A DNA stretch of 34,608 bases from Acidimicrobiia bacterium (GTDB lineage: Bacteria > Actinomycetota > Acidimicrobiia > IMCC26256 > PALSA-555): the NCBI GenBank assembly GCA_040881685.1, contig JBBECS010000043.1:1-34608 (forward strand), read 5' to 3'. Position 1 is the stretch's first letter. Every line of letters begins with the position of its first letter. The position numbers were made by a program, and so were the translations under genes. Below the pieces are notes generated by a model that did no database searches, was not told where the DNA came from, and saw only the letters and a list, made by a program, of their open reading frames with translations. Shown here piece after piece: positions 22,407 through 30,842 of the stretch.

Positions 22407-23825
22407 CTACGAAACCGGCGGGCGGCGGTTGATCCAGGGGTTTGCGGACTCGAGCTGCGCGCTCACGCGCACGAGCGTTGGTTCGTCCACCGGGCGTCCG
22501 ACGATCTGCACGCCGACGGGCAGGCCGGCCTCGTCGTGCGCGAGTGGGAGGGACACCGCGGGCTGACCCGTCGTGTTCCACAGTGCGGTGAACGGGGTCA
22601 GCGCCCAGAACTTCAGGACGTCGTCGAAGCCCGCTCCGGCCATCGATCCGACCACGGGCGGCGGGCCGGCGACGGTCGGTGCCACGAACAGGTCGTAGTC
22701 ATTGAAGAACGCGACGGTGCGGCGGGACATCTCCTGGAGTCCAGTCATCGACTTCACGTAGTCGGTAGCCATCACGGTGCGGCCGATCTCCACGAGCGTG
22801 CGCATCCATGGGTCGAGCGTCTCGAGCGGCGGGTACGGCTCGAGGTCGGCTCTCGCGGCGTGGTCCGCCGCGAAGATCATCGCCGACGACATGAGCACGT
22901 CTTCGCCGTACCCGGCGGGGACCGCCTCCTCGACGTCGTGACCGAGCTCCTCGAGGAGCTCGACGGTGTCGCGAACCGCCGAACGGTTGGCCGGCGCGCA
23001 CGCGTCGGGCTCGACGCCCGGATACTCGTGGAACGCGATCCGCAGGCGGCCTGGGTCCGCGCCGACCTCGCGGACGAGCGGCCGGGCGAACGGCGGCGCC
23101 CACCAGGAGTCGCCGGTCGCGGGTCCGGACATCGCGTCGAGCAGCGCGGCGGCGTCGGCGACCGTGCGCGCCAACGGTCCGTTGATCGAGAAGTGCTGCT
23201 GCGCGTCCGGCGCGGCCGAGACGCGCCCGCGTGCCGGCTTGATGCCGAACACGCCGTTCCATGACGACGGGTTGCGGATCGAGCCACCGCCGTCGGACCC
23301 CTGGGAGATCGGGCACAACCCGGCCGCCAGCGCGGCCGCCGCGCCGCCCGACGAGCCGCCGCACGACCGCTCGGGATCCCACGGGTTCCGCCCAGGCGGA
23401 TACGCGGGCGGCTCGCTGATGTTCAGTGGTCCGAACTCGGGGGTGATCGTCTTGCCGAGGAACACGAAACCGGCGGCCTTCACACGCGCGACAACCTCGT
23501 CGTCGTGGTCGGGGACGCGGTCGTGCCACTCCGCAGTTGCGTGCGTGCTCACGATCCCAGTGGTGTCGTTGAGGTCCTTGATCGAGATGGGGACGCCGAG
23601 GAACTGAGGGATGTCTTCACCGCCGGAAGCAAGCCGAGCTTCAGCGGCGCGTGCGTGCTCACGCGCGAAGTCGGCCGCGACCGTGATGTACGAGTTGAGC
23701 TTGCGGTCGAGCGCTTCGATGCGCGCCAGGTACAGCTCCACGAGCTGTGTCGGCGAGACGTCCCCGTTGCGGACCATCGCCGCTTGGTCGATCGCCGGGG
23801 TGAAGGCCAGCTCACGGTCGTCCAT
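22407..23825 (-). CDS. Amidase (amidase-signature family)
   Basis: 472 aa. The Ser-cisSer-Lys triad region is intact: Lys in GVPISIKDLNDT, and GGSSGGAAAALAAGLCPISQGSDGGGSIRNP holding both serines. The enzyme hydrolyses amides (R-CONH2 to acid and ammonia); the substrate is not predictable. It lacks GatB/GatC neighbours, so it is not the glutamyl-tRNA amidotransferase subunit. ATG 23825 begins 21 bases after the stop of the four-domain ABC transporter gene, so it is probably the last gene of that operon and may act on the imported compound. Confidence 0.92.
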   Translation of the reverse strand: MDDRELAFTPAIDQAAMVRNGDVSPTQLVELYLARIEALDRKLNSYITVAADFAREHARAAEARLASGGEDIPQFLGVPISIKDLNDTTGIVSTHATAEWHDRVPDHDDEVVARVKAAGFVFLGKTITPEFGPLNISEPPAYPPGRNPWDPERSCGGSSGGAAAALAAGLCPISQGSDGGGSIRNPSSWNGVFGIKPARGRVSAAPDAQQHFSINGPLARTVADAAALLDAMSGPATGDSWWAPPFARPLVREVGADPGRLRIAFHEYPGVEPDACAPANRSAVRDTVELLEELGHDVEEAVPAGYGEDVLMSSAMIFAADHAARADLEPYPPLETLDPWMRTLVEIGRTVMATDYVKSMTGLQEMSRRTVAFFNDYDLFVAPTVAGPPPVVGSMAGAGFDDVLKFWALTPFTALWNTTGQPAVSLPLAHDEAGLPVGVQIVGRPVDEPTLVRVSAQLESANPWINRRPPVS

Positions 23826-23846
23826 CGCGTCTCCTTCGACTCGCGA

Positions 23847-26800
23847 TCATGTCGATGGCATGCCGGTCAGGTATGCGGACTCCAGGTCTCCGAGATGCGA
23901 TCGCAGGTCGGCCGCCGCGCCTTCGAGCTCGACGTGGCCGTGCCGAAGCACAAGGGCGCGGTCGGCGAAGCGCAGCGCTTCCCCCGCGTGCTGCTCGACA
24001 AGAAGGACGCCGACCCCGCGGTCGGCGGCAGCCCGGATGGCACGCAGCAACCGTTCCACCACGAGCGGAGCCAGGCCGAGTGAGAGCTCGTCCACCAGGA
24101 GCAGCCGTGGCTCGGCAGCGAGTGCTCGACCGAGGGTGAGCATCTGCTGCTCACCACCGGAGAGAAGACCCGCGCGCCGCTTCAGCAGCGGCGCGAGCTC
24201 GGGGAACAGCTCAACCGCGTCCTCGACCGATCCGCGTCCGAGCCGCAGATTTCCGCCCGCGTTGAGCGCCGCAATCACCCCCCGCTCCTCGGGGACGAAG
24301 CCGAGGCCCTGGCGAACGCGCTTGTGCACGGGCCATCGGCGCGGCGCGCCGAGGAACCGAACCTCGCCCGCGAGGGGCCGGAGCTCGCCGGCGAGCGTGA
24401 GGAGTGTGGTCGTCTTGCCCGCGCCGTTGGGCCCGAGCAGAGCGACGATCTCGCCCGGGTGCACTGCCAGGTCGAGGTCGCGCACGGCAGCGAGATCGCC
24501 GTATCCAGCCGAGAGACCGCGCGCCTCGATCAGTGGTTCGAGCGCGTCGGCGATGCTCGCTTCTACCGCTACGGGCGCGCGCGCCGATGCCGCAACGAAA
24601 GGCTCGACCTCCTCGGCGTCAGCCGGCTCGCCAAGGTACGCGGCGAGAACCGCGGGGTCGTGGAGGATCTCGTCGGGTGTACCGCTCGCGAGGTGGCGAC
24701 CCGCGTCGAGGACGGTGACGCGGTCGCAGACCCGGAGCACGAGAGCAACGTCATGCTCGACGAGGAGCACGGCCAGACCCCACTCGTCAGCCAGGCGACG
24801 CAGCAGATGGCCGAGCTCGGTGGTCTCGGTGTCGTCGAGCCCGGCCGCGGGCTCGTCGAGCATGAGCACCGACGGCTCCGCCGCCAGCGCGCGCGCGATC
24901 GCCACGAGCCGTCGGCGCCCGTACGGAAGCTCGTTCGGCTTGCGGTCGAGATCTTCTTCGAGGCCGAACTCACGCACCGCGGCTACGGCGGGCGCGCCCA
25001 ACGACGTGCGTCGTGGCCACACGAGATCGGTCAGGTACGCGAGTGGGTCACGGCGGTCCGACGCGGTCCGCAGGTTCTCGCGCACGGTCATCGACTCGAA
25101 GAGCTCGAGGCTCTGGAACGATCGGCCGAGCCCCGCCCGCGCGCGTCGCCGCGGTGACCAGCGAGCCATCGACACACCGTCGAGCCGCATGTCGCCGGTG
25201 GCGCGGACGAAACCCGTCACGGCGTCGATCAGGGTCGTCTTGCCCGCGCCGTTCGGCCCGATCAGTCCGAGGACCTCGCCGGGTCGGAGCGCGAGCGACA
25301 CGTCGTCGAGGGCAACCGTCCCGCCGAATCGCACGCCGATGCCTTCGACTTCGAGCGTTCGCGGCGGGACCCGCTCGCGCTCCAGCTCGGGCAGATCGTC
25401 CTGACGCCCCTTGAACCACGCCTCGACGCCGGCCTTCCAAGACCGGACCGGCACGAGCCACATCGGGCCATAGCTTCCGACGCCGTCGGGATTGAGCCAC
25501 AACGTCAGCAACAGGACGCAGCCGAGCACGACCTGAACGGTCGCGTCGGTCGGTACCTTCACGATCACCTCGTCGATGAACGAGATATACCAGCCGCCCG
25601 GCGCGAACGCGCCGCCAACCAACGCTCCGAAGATGAAGCCGACGCCACCGAGCACGGCGTACACGACGACGAAGATGGACTCGAAGACCGAGAAGCCGGG
25701 GATGAACACCGCGGTCGGGCGGCGGAGGACGATCAGGATCCCGCCGACCGCGGCGATCCCCGCGCCGAGCCCGAAGGCGAACAGCTTGGCGCCGAACACG
25801 TTGATCCCGAGCGCTGCCGCGGCGCGTTCGTTCGTGCGGACGGCGACGAGACGCCGGCCCGAGCGACCTCGCCGCAGGTTCGAGACGATGATCGCCATCA
25901 GTGTGAACGCGCCGACCGCCAAGAGCGCGTAGCGCTCGTGGTGCTTGAACGGGTCGAAGTCGATGCCGAACAGCTTCGGAGGACCGACATCGAGGCCGGT
26001 GATCCCGCCGGTGCGATCCGCGTTGCCGAGCACTTGCGCTTGGATCACCAACGCCAGTCCGAGCGTTGCGACCGCGAGGTTGACGCCTCGCGTGCGCAGT
26101 GAGGGGATGCCGACCACGACACCAACCGGGATCGCGCCCAGCACGCCCGCGAGGATCGCCAGCTCGAATGAAACGCCTTCGTTGGCAACCAGTGAGGCGC
26201 AGATCCACCCGCCCATTCCGGCGAGCGCCATCTGCGCGAGCGACAGCTGACCGCCGAAACCGGTAACGACCACGAACGACAGCAGGATCACGCCGATCGC
26301 GGCGCTCGTGGTCACCGCCTCGACGAGGGTGGTGGAAAAAGCGAACGAGACGAGCAACGCGGTGAGCACCACGCCCCCACCCACTACCACTGCCGGCACC
26401 CGCCCGGTGCCGACCGCCGGTGGTCGGTCGACCGACTCACCTCGAAGTGGGAGCGCACGCCCGCGCACGATGAGCACCGCGATGATCACCAAGAACGGCA
26501 CGGTGTCGGCCCACCCCGAGAGGGTGACGACCTCGCCCCGCTGCTCGGTCAGATAGCTCTGGAGCCACAAGATCTCGGACTGCAGGATGCCGATCAGGAG
26601 TCCGCCGGCGAGCGTGAGCGCGAGCGAGCGGAAGCTTCCGACGAGGGCCGCCGCGAGCCCTGGCACGATGAGCAGCGTCAGCGTGTTCAGCTGGAGCCCC
26701 GCGATGTTCACGATGAAGATCGCGCCGGTCGCCGCAAGCAGGGACCCGAGGACCCAGTTGATCGTCGCGACCACGTCGGGCGAGATCCCTTGCGCGGCGG

Positions 26801-27335
26801 TGATGCGCCGGCTCTCGGCCACGGCCGTCGTCGCGAGTCCGAACTTTGTCGCGCGGAACATGATCGTCAGCACCACGGTCACGACCACACCGAACCCGAG
26901 GAGGATGAGCCGGTCCACGCCGATCGTGATGTCGGGGAGAACCTCGACGGCTCTCACCGACAGCAGCTTCGGCACGATGCGCGCGATCTCGCCCTCTTCA
27001 TCATGCTTCCACGCATAGAGGATCGTGAACACGGCGAGGGTTGCGATCAACCGCGTGAGCGCTGACGCCTGGCGGAGCGTCCGCATGACGACGAGGTGCA
27101 TCGCGGCACCGAACGCAGCGGCGACTCCAAGCGCGTACACCCAACACATCAGCGTGTCAGTACCGCCCTGACGGGACTTGTAGAACACGAACGCGCACAC
27201 CATGCCGATCGCCCCGTGCGCAAAGTTCACAACGCCCGATCCGCGGTACACGAGCACGACACCGAGACCCGTGACGCCGTACACGGCCCCGGCGCCGAGC
27301 CCGAGGATCGCGAACTTGAGGATGTCGTGCGCCAC
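23847..27335 (-). CDS. Four-in-one branched-chain/amide-type ABC transporter (LivH-LivM-LivG-LivF fusion)
   Basis: 1162 aa in one uninterrupted frame. Residues 1-292 are a LivH-type permease (GLGVVLVYRGSGVVNFAHGAIGM). Residues 315-625 are a LivM-type permease (VVTGFGGQLSLAQMALAGMGG). Residues 658-900 are a LivG-type ATPase with Walker A 693-701, signature LPYGRRR (803-809), Walker B LMLDEPAAGL and His861. Residues 935-1160 are a LivF-type ATPase with Walker A 968-976, signature LSGGEQQ (1058-1064), Walker B LLLVDELSLGL and His1116. These proteins are normally separate. GTG start. The binding protein lies upstream and an amidase downstream, suggesting import of an amino acid, amide or similar compound. 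Confidence 0.95.
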   Translation of the reverse strand: MAHDILKFAILGLGAGAVYGVTGLGVVLVYRGSGVVNFAHGAIGMVCAFVFYKSRQGGTDTLMCWVYALGVAAAFGAAMHLVVMRTLRQASALTRLIATLAVFTILYAWKHDEEGEIARIVPKLLSVRAVEVLPDITIGVDRLILLGFGVVVTVVLTIMFRATKFGLATTAVAESRRITAAQGISPDVVATINWVLGSLLAATGAIFIVNIAGLQLNTLTLLIVPGLAAALVGSFRSLALTLAGGLLIGILQSEILWLQSYLTEQRGEVVTLSGWADTVPFLVIIAVLIVRGRALPLRGESVDRPPAVGTGRVPAVVVGGGVVLTALLVSFAFSTTLVEAVTTSAAIGVILLSFVVVTGFGGQLSLAQMALAGMGGWICASLVANEGVSFELAILAGVLGAIPVGVVVGIPSLRTRGVNLAVATLGLALVIQAQVLGNADRTGGITGLDVGPPKLFGIDFDPFKHHERYALLAVGAFTLMAIIVSNLRRGRSGRRLVAVRTNERAAAALGINVFGAKLFAFGLGAGIAAVGGILIVLRRPTAVFIPGFSVFESIFVVVYAVLGGVGFIFGALVGGAFAPGGWYISFIDEVIVKVPTDATVQVVLGCVLLLTLWLNPDGVGSYGPMWLVPVRSWKAGVEAWFKGRQDDLPELERERVPPRTLEVEGIGVRFGGTVALDDVSLALRPGEVLGLIGPNGAGKTTLIDAVTGFVRATGDMRLDGVSMARWSPRRRARAGLGRSFQSLELFESMTVRENLRTASDRRDPLAYLTDLVWPRRTSLGAPAVAAVREFGLEEDLDRKPNELPYGRRRLVAIARALAAEPSVLMLDEPAAGLDDTETTELGHLLRRLADEWGLAVLLVEHDVALVLRVCDRVTVLDAGRHLASGTPDEILHDPAVLAAYLGEPADAEEVEPFVAASARAPVAVEASIADALEPLIEARGLSAGYGDLAAVRDLDLAVHPGEIVALLGPNGAGKTTTLLTLAGELRPLAGEVRFLGAPRRWPVHKRVRQGLGFVPEERGVIAALNAGGNLRLGRGSVEDAVELFPELAPLLKRRAGLLSGGEQQMLTLGRALAAEPRLLLVDELSLGLAPLVVERLLRAIRAAADRGVGVLLVEQHAGEALRFADRALVLRHGHVELEGAAADLRSHLGDLESAYLTGMPST

Positions 27336-27358
27336 GGCTCAGATCCTCGTACACGCGC

Positions 27359-27386
27359 CGGGCGGGGGGGCTCCCCCCCGCGCCCG
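27359..27386 (-). terminator. G/C-run hairpin between binding-protein and transporter genes
   Basis: Seven G (27364-27370) pair with seven C (27373-27379), extended by C27363-G80 and a further GGG/CCC around a small bulge. It is placed just past the binding-protein stop. Without a T-run it is more likely a partial terminator or 3' stabiliser that keeps binding-protein expression above transporter expression. Confidence 0.5.
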
Positions 27387-27412
27387 CAGCAACAACTCGC
27401 TTGGCTGACGCG

Positions 27413-28615
27413 TCAGGGCGTCTCGCACTCCGCATCCGCGAAGGCATCGAAGAACTTGCCCGTGACCGGCTTGACCTTCTTGCCCTTGGTCATCTTCACC
27501 GCGAGCTCGCAGGCGCTGAAGACCCGCGGCAACGGCAGACTCACGTCGGCCGGCGTCGTCCACTGCAGTGGCGGGGTGAGACCGGTCTCGAGCCCCGTGG
27601 TGGTGTTGAGGGCTTCGAAGACGGCCGCCGCCGTGACTTCGGGCAGCCCGTCGGCGATCTGCGCCAGCACCTGCATGGACATCCACGAGTTCAGCCGGAA
27701 TCCGGAGTTCTCCTTGTAGCCGGCCTTCTTCATCTCCTTGAGGAAGCGGTTGCCTTCCTTGGTCTTCACGGTCAATGGCGGCAGCGTGGCCGGCGCCTGG
27801 ATGATGCCGGCCGCGTCGGCACCCAGCGCCTCCTGGAACGCGCCAGGCTCGGTGGAGATCACCGCGAGCTTCACGTCAGGGTCGGCCTGCTTCGCCGACT
27901 GCACGAAGTTCACCGCGTCCTGACCGGCAAGCGCGACCACAATCCCGTCGGTGTCGTTCGCGAGCGACGCCTCGACATAGCTCGACATGTCAGGTGCGCC
28001 CTGGGGTACCGGGATGTCGTTGACGATCTCCTGGCCGACCTTGGCCAGCGAGGCCTCCGCGAAGGTCGGGATGATCGCGGCCGCAGCGAGGTCGATGCGG
28101 GCGATGCTGATGTTCTTCGCCCCGGCATCGGCCAAGAAGCGCGGCAGGTCACCTGCGGTCGCCGGGAGACCACCGGTGATCGGGAATGCGGCCGCCGACG
28201 TGAAGTCGGATGCTCCAGCCGCCACGACCCCGATCGAAGGGATCTGGTTCTCCTCCATCAGCGGCATGAACGAGCCCGAGTGCGGAGTGAGCACGCCGAT
28301 GAGCGCGACCACACCCTCGTCGACGGCTTGGCGTCCGCACTCCGCCGCGGTGTTCGGGTCGTTGTTGGTGTCACACTCGAGAACCTCGACCGGAGAACCG
28401 CCGACGCCGTTCTTCTTGTTGAGCGCCTCGGTCGCAGCGATCGCGCCCTCGGGAATCTCCGGGTTGGCGACCCCGGCCGACTTCTCGTAGATCACCATCA
28501 CCTTGATCGGGTCGCCCTTGGGCTTGGCGGCGGCCGGTAGCGCGGCGAGCGGTAGCGCGAGCGCGGCGATCGCGACGAGCGCGATCACACGTGGACGAGA
28601 ACCGATTCGAGCCAT
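27413..28615 (-). CDS. Periplasmic-type substrate-binding protein of a branched-chain/amide ABC transporter
   Basis: 400 aa. An N-terminal Sec signal peptide (basic RIGSRPRV, hydrophobic ALVAIAALALPLAAL, cleavage likely after AAA30) is present; there is no lipobox cysteine, so membrane anchoring is not evident. The mature part is a Peripla_BP_6 (LivJ/K-like) domain: DPIKVMVIYEKSAGVANPEIPEGAIAATEALNKKNG, VEVLECDTNNDPNTAAECGRQAV, VVALIGVLTPHSGSFMPLMEEN. GGGGGAGGG five bases before ATG 28615 is the strongest Shine-Dalgarno sequence in the window. It heads the operon with the four-domain transporter and the amidase, and is divergent from the crotonase gene. Confidence 0.93.
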   Translation of the reverse strand: MARIGSRPRVIALVAIAALALPLAALPAAAKPKGDPIKVMVIYEKSAGVANPEIPEGAIAATEALNKKNGVGGSPVEVLECDTNNDPNTAAECGRQAVDEGVVALIGVLTPHSGSFMPLMEENQIPSIGVVAAGASDFTSAAAFPITGGLPATAGDLPRFLADAGAKNISIARIDLAAAAIIPTFAEASLAKVGQEIVNDIPVPQGAPDMSSYVEASLANDTDGIVVALAGQDAVNFVQSAKQADPDVKLAVISTEPGAFQEALGADAAGIIQAPATLPPLTVKTKEGNRFLKEMKKAGYKENSGFRLNSWMSMQVLAQIADGLPEVTAAAVFEALNTTTGLETGLTPPLQWTTPADVSLPLPRVFSACELAVKMTKGKKVKPVTGKFFDAFADAECETP

Positions 28616-28740
28616 GTCACCCTCCCCCTGGGTCCCGGCAGACCGTGGTCATACGGCTCCAACCGGAAGCGGGCGAAAGTTAGCGGCGGTTCACCGAAGG
28701 GTCAAGGCACCCGCCCGGGAGCGGCACGCCCGGCCCTTGT

Positions 28741-28746
28741 TAGCCT
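28741..28746 (+). promoter_or_regulatory. Candidate -10 element of the crotonase operon
   Basis: TAGCCT lies 24 nt before ATG 28771, giving a short leader that holds the Shine-Dalgarno GGGGGAAG. The rest of the 155-base divergent region shows no gene. Confidence 0.4.
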
Positions 28747-28770
28747 CGGTTCGCTCTTCGGGGGGAAGCG

Positions 28771-29574
28771 ATGGCCTACAGCTCGATCCTCTACGACGTC
28801 GCCGGGCGGGTCGCCACGGTCACACTGCACCGACCCGACGCCATGAACGCGGCGACGTTCGAGATGGATGACGAGATGCAGGACGCGGTTCGGCGCGCCG
28901 ACGCCGATCCCGACATCGGCTGCATCGTGGTCACGGGGTCCGGGAAGGCGTTCTGCGCGGGCGACGACATCTCGCGGGCGTGGGGCGACCCGCGCATGGA
29001 GCAGACCTTGGCCGAGCTCGCGGGGCCGAACCCGCCGATGACTCCCTATATCGAGCTCGTCCTCGGCATCGACACGCCGCTCGTCGCCGCGGTCAACGGC
29101 GTGGCGGTGGGCAGCGGCATGGACATCGCGCTGGCGTGCGACATCGTTGTCGCTTCCGACAAGGCCCGCTTCGGCCAGCTCTACACCAAGGTCGGGCTGA
29201 TGCCCGACGTGCTCGGGCTGTGGCTGCTGCCGCAGCTGGTCGGACGCTCGCGCGCGTCGGAGATATTGATGACCGGCGAGATCATCGACGCTACCGAAGC
29301 CGAGCGAATCGGGCTCGTCTCGCGCGTCGTCGCCGCTGATGACCTCCTTCGCGTGGCGAACGACATCGCCGGGCGCATCGCGGCGAACCCTCCCCAGTCC
29401 ATCCGGCACGTGAAGCAGGGGATGCGGCTGGCCGCGGGTCGTGAGCAGGCGGAGCTCACCGAAGTCGCGACCTTCGTCAGCCACGGGCTGTCTCACCTGT
29501 TCACCACTGAGGATCACAAGGAAGCTGCGAGCGCGTTCGCAGAGAAGCGCGAGCCGCAGTTCAAGGGGAGGTGA
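28771..29574 (+). CDS. Enoyl-CoA hydratase/isomerase (crotonase) family protein
   Basis: 267 aa. The crotonase fold is clear: VATVTLHRPDAMNA, oxyanion-hole FCAGDDI (61-67), and NGVAVGSGMDIALACDIVVASDKARFG. The two glutamates used for hydration in classical enoyl-CoA hydratase are not conserved: GxGxE reads GSGMD (Asp118) and the QPE segment reads QLY (Tyr138). It may therefore be an isomerase, lyase or another crotonase rather than a true hydratase. ATG 28771 has GGGGGAAG upstream. Divergent from the binding-protein gene; overlaps the next gene by four bases. Confidence 0.9.
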   Translation: MAYSSILYDVAGRVATVTLHRPDAMNAATFEMDDEMQDAVRRADADPDIGCIVVTGSGKAFCAGDDISRAWGDPRMEQTLAELAGPNPPMTPYIELVLGIDTPLVAAVNGVAVGSGMDIALACDIVVASDKARFGQLYTKVGLMPDVLGLWLLPQLVGRSRASEILMTGEIIDATEAERIGLVSRVVAADDLLRVANDIAGRIAANPPQSIRHVKQGMRLAAGREQAELTEVATFVSHGLSHLFTTEDHKEAASAFAEKREPQFKGR

Positions 29575-29957
29575 ACCGGGAAGTGAGCGAGCTCGCGGAG
29601 CGCTTCGTCGACGCGGTCACTCGCGTCGATCTGGACGCGTTGTGCGTATGCCTGGCGCCGGGCGCACGCTTCTGGGTGAACATCGGCCCCAGCGAGTACT
29701 CGGCGGACGAGCGCTTGGCGGTGCTGGAGCTCGAGCGCCAGAACCTGCGCGAGCACCGCGCCGAAGACGTACGCATCACCGCGACCGACGAGGGCTTCAT
29801 CGCCCAGCTCACCAGCATCGGCACCACAACCCGCGACGAGTCGATGCGCGTCGCGGTCTGCCTGATCGCCTCGGTTGCCGACGACCTGATCACTCGCGTG
29901 GACGAATACGCGGACTCGGCCGCGGCCGCGCCTCTGATCCGGGCGATCTACGGCTGA
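29571..29957 (+). CDS. NTF2/SnoaL-like protein
   Basis: 128 aa, the usual size of the alpha+beta cone fold. The pattern ELAERFVDAVTRVDLDALCVCLAPGARFWVN at the N-terminus is typical, followed by EHRAEDVRITATDEGFIAQLTSIGTT and a final DEYADSAAAAPLIRAIY. Members include ketosteroid isomerase, limonene epoxide hydrolase and polyketide cyclases, so the reaction cannot be named. GTG 29571 overlaps the crotonase stop (GTGA), which argues for coupled translation and a shared pathway; GTG 29583 is an alternative start. Confidence 0.8.
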   Translation: MNREVSELAERFVDAVTRVDLDALCVCLAPGARFWVNIGPSEYSADERLAVLELERQNLREHRAEDVRITATDEGFIAQLTSIGTTTRDESMRVAVCLIASVADDLITRVDEYADSAAAAPLIRAIYG

Positions 29958-29963
29958 CGCCCG

Positions 29964-30842
29964 CTACGCCTGAGCCTGCGTGGTCGCGGCGATCGCGAGC
30001 AACTTCGTGACGTCGGGCGTGTCGCCCCGGAAGTCGTAAGGAAGGTCGGCGCCCAGGAGCCGAGTGAATCGCTCGTCCCGGGCGATCAGCCGCTCGATCT
30101 CGTCAGCCTCGTATCCCTCGAAGGCGCGGATGTGCGGCCGGGAGAAGCCCGAGTGGAGCGCGACACGTTGCCCAGGCGCCGTGCGCGCGCCGCTCCGGTG
30201 CCACGTGTGCCCCGTCCACACCACGATCGAGCCGCGCGGCGCGACCATCGGCACGGCTGCGTCAAGCCCTTCACCTGGACGCGGATGCCGGCAGCGGTGA
30301 TTGCTGCCCGGCACGAGATGCGTCGAGCCCAGGTCCCCGTCGAAGTCGTCGCAACACCAGATCGCGGTACCCATGTGCACCTGCACCGGAAACGGATCCG
30401 GGAAGAACTGGTTGTCGCAGTGCAGCGGACCGGCCTGTGCGCCCACGTCGAGGACGCTGCCGGTCGCGACCTGCGCCACGTACCCCTCGTCAAGCAGGTA
30501 GCTCATGATCGCGACGAGCTTCGGCGTCAGCACAGCTTCCGCGACGGCGTCGCTCTTCGCGAGCAGCCGATAGACCATCGAGGTGTTCGGCCCGAAGTTG
30601 AACGGCTCCTGACCGCGATCGCGGACTTCCTGCGTCACGGCCAGGATGTCTGCGCGCACGCGGTCAAACAGGTCGAGCGGCGCAGCGTCCTCGACAACCG
30701 TGTAGCCGAGCGCGTCCAGCTCGGCGACGTTGCGCTCCAGTCCCAACCGTGCGACCTGGTCGAGGAGGCGCTGGCGCAGGTTCACTCCCGGCGCTGCCTG
30801 CGCGAAGCTGCCGAAACGCGTCTCGTGCTCCGAGGTTGCCAT
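29964..30842 (-). CDS. Phytanoyl-CoA dioxygenase (PhyH) family protein 1
   Basis: 292 aa Fe(II)/2-oxoglutarate-dependent oxygenase. Iron ligands are visible: His141 and Asp143 in PLHCDNQFF, and distal His215 in TGHTWHRSGART, followed by PGQRVALHSGF (2-oxoglutarate arginine region). The family hydroxylates acyl-CoA or small lipophilic substrates. It is a paralogue of the second PhyH gene upstream in the operon: both begin with a similar RLGL..xVAEL helix. ATG 30842 overlaps the stop of the thiolase-like gene (ATGA), so translation is coupled. Last gene of the operon; convergent with the NTF2-like gene. Confidence 0.9.
   Translation of the reverse strand: MATSEHETRFGSFAQAAPGVNLRQRLLDQVARLGLERNVAELDALGYTVVEDAAPLDLFDRVRADILAVTQEVRDRGQEPFNFGPNTSMVYRLLAKSDAVAEAVLTPKLVAIMSYLLDEGYVAQVATGSVLDVGAQAGPLHCDNQFFPDPFPVQVHMGTAIWCCDDFDGDLGSTHLVPGSNHRCRHPRPGEGLDAAVPMVAPRGSIVVWTGHTWHRSGARTAPGQRVALHSGFSRPHIRAFEGYEADEIERLIARDERFTRLLGADLPYDFRGDTPDVTKLLAIAATTQAQA

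Noticed and set aside
23611-25404. Long plus-strand open frame (about 600 codons) opposite the amidase and the ABC transporter
   Set aside because: Composition is Ser/Arg/Thr-rich with no domain, and it mirrors the codon pattern of the two strongly supported minus-strand genes.
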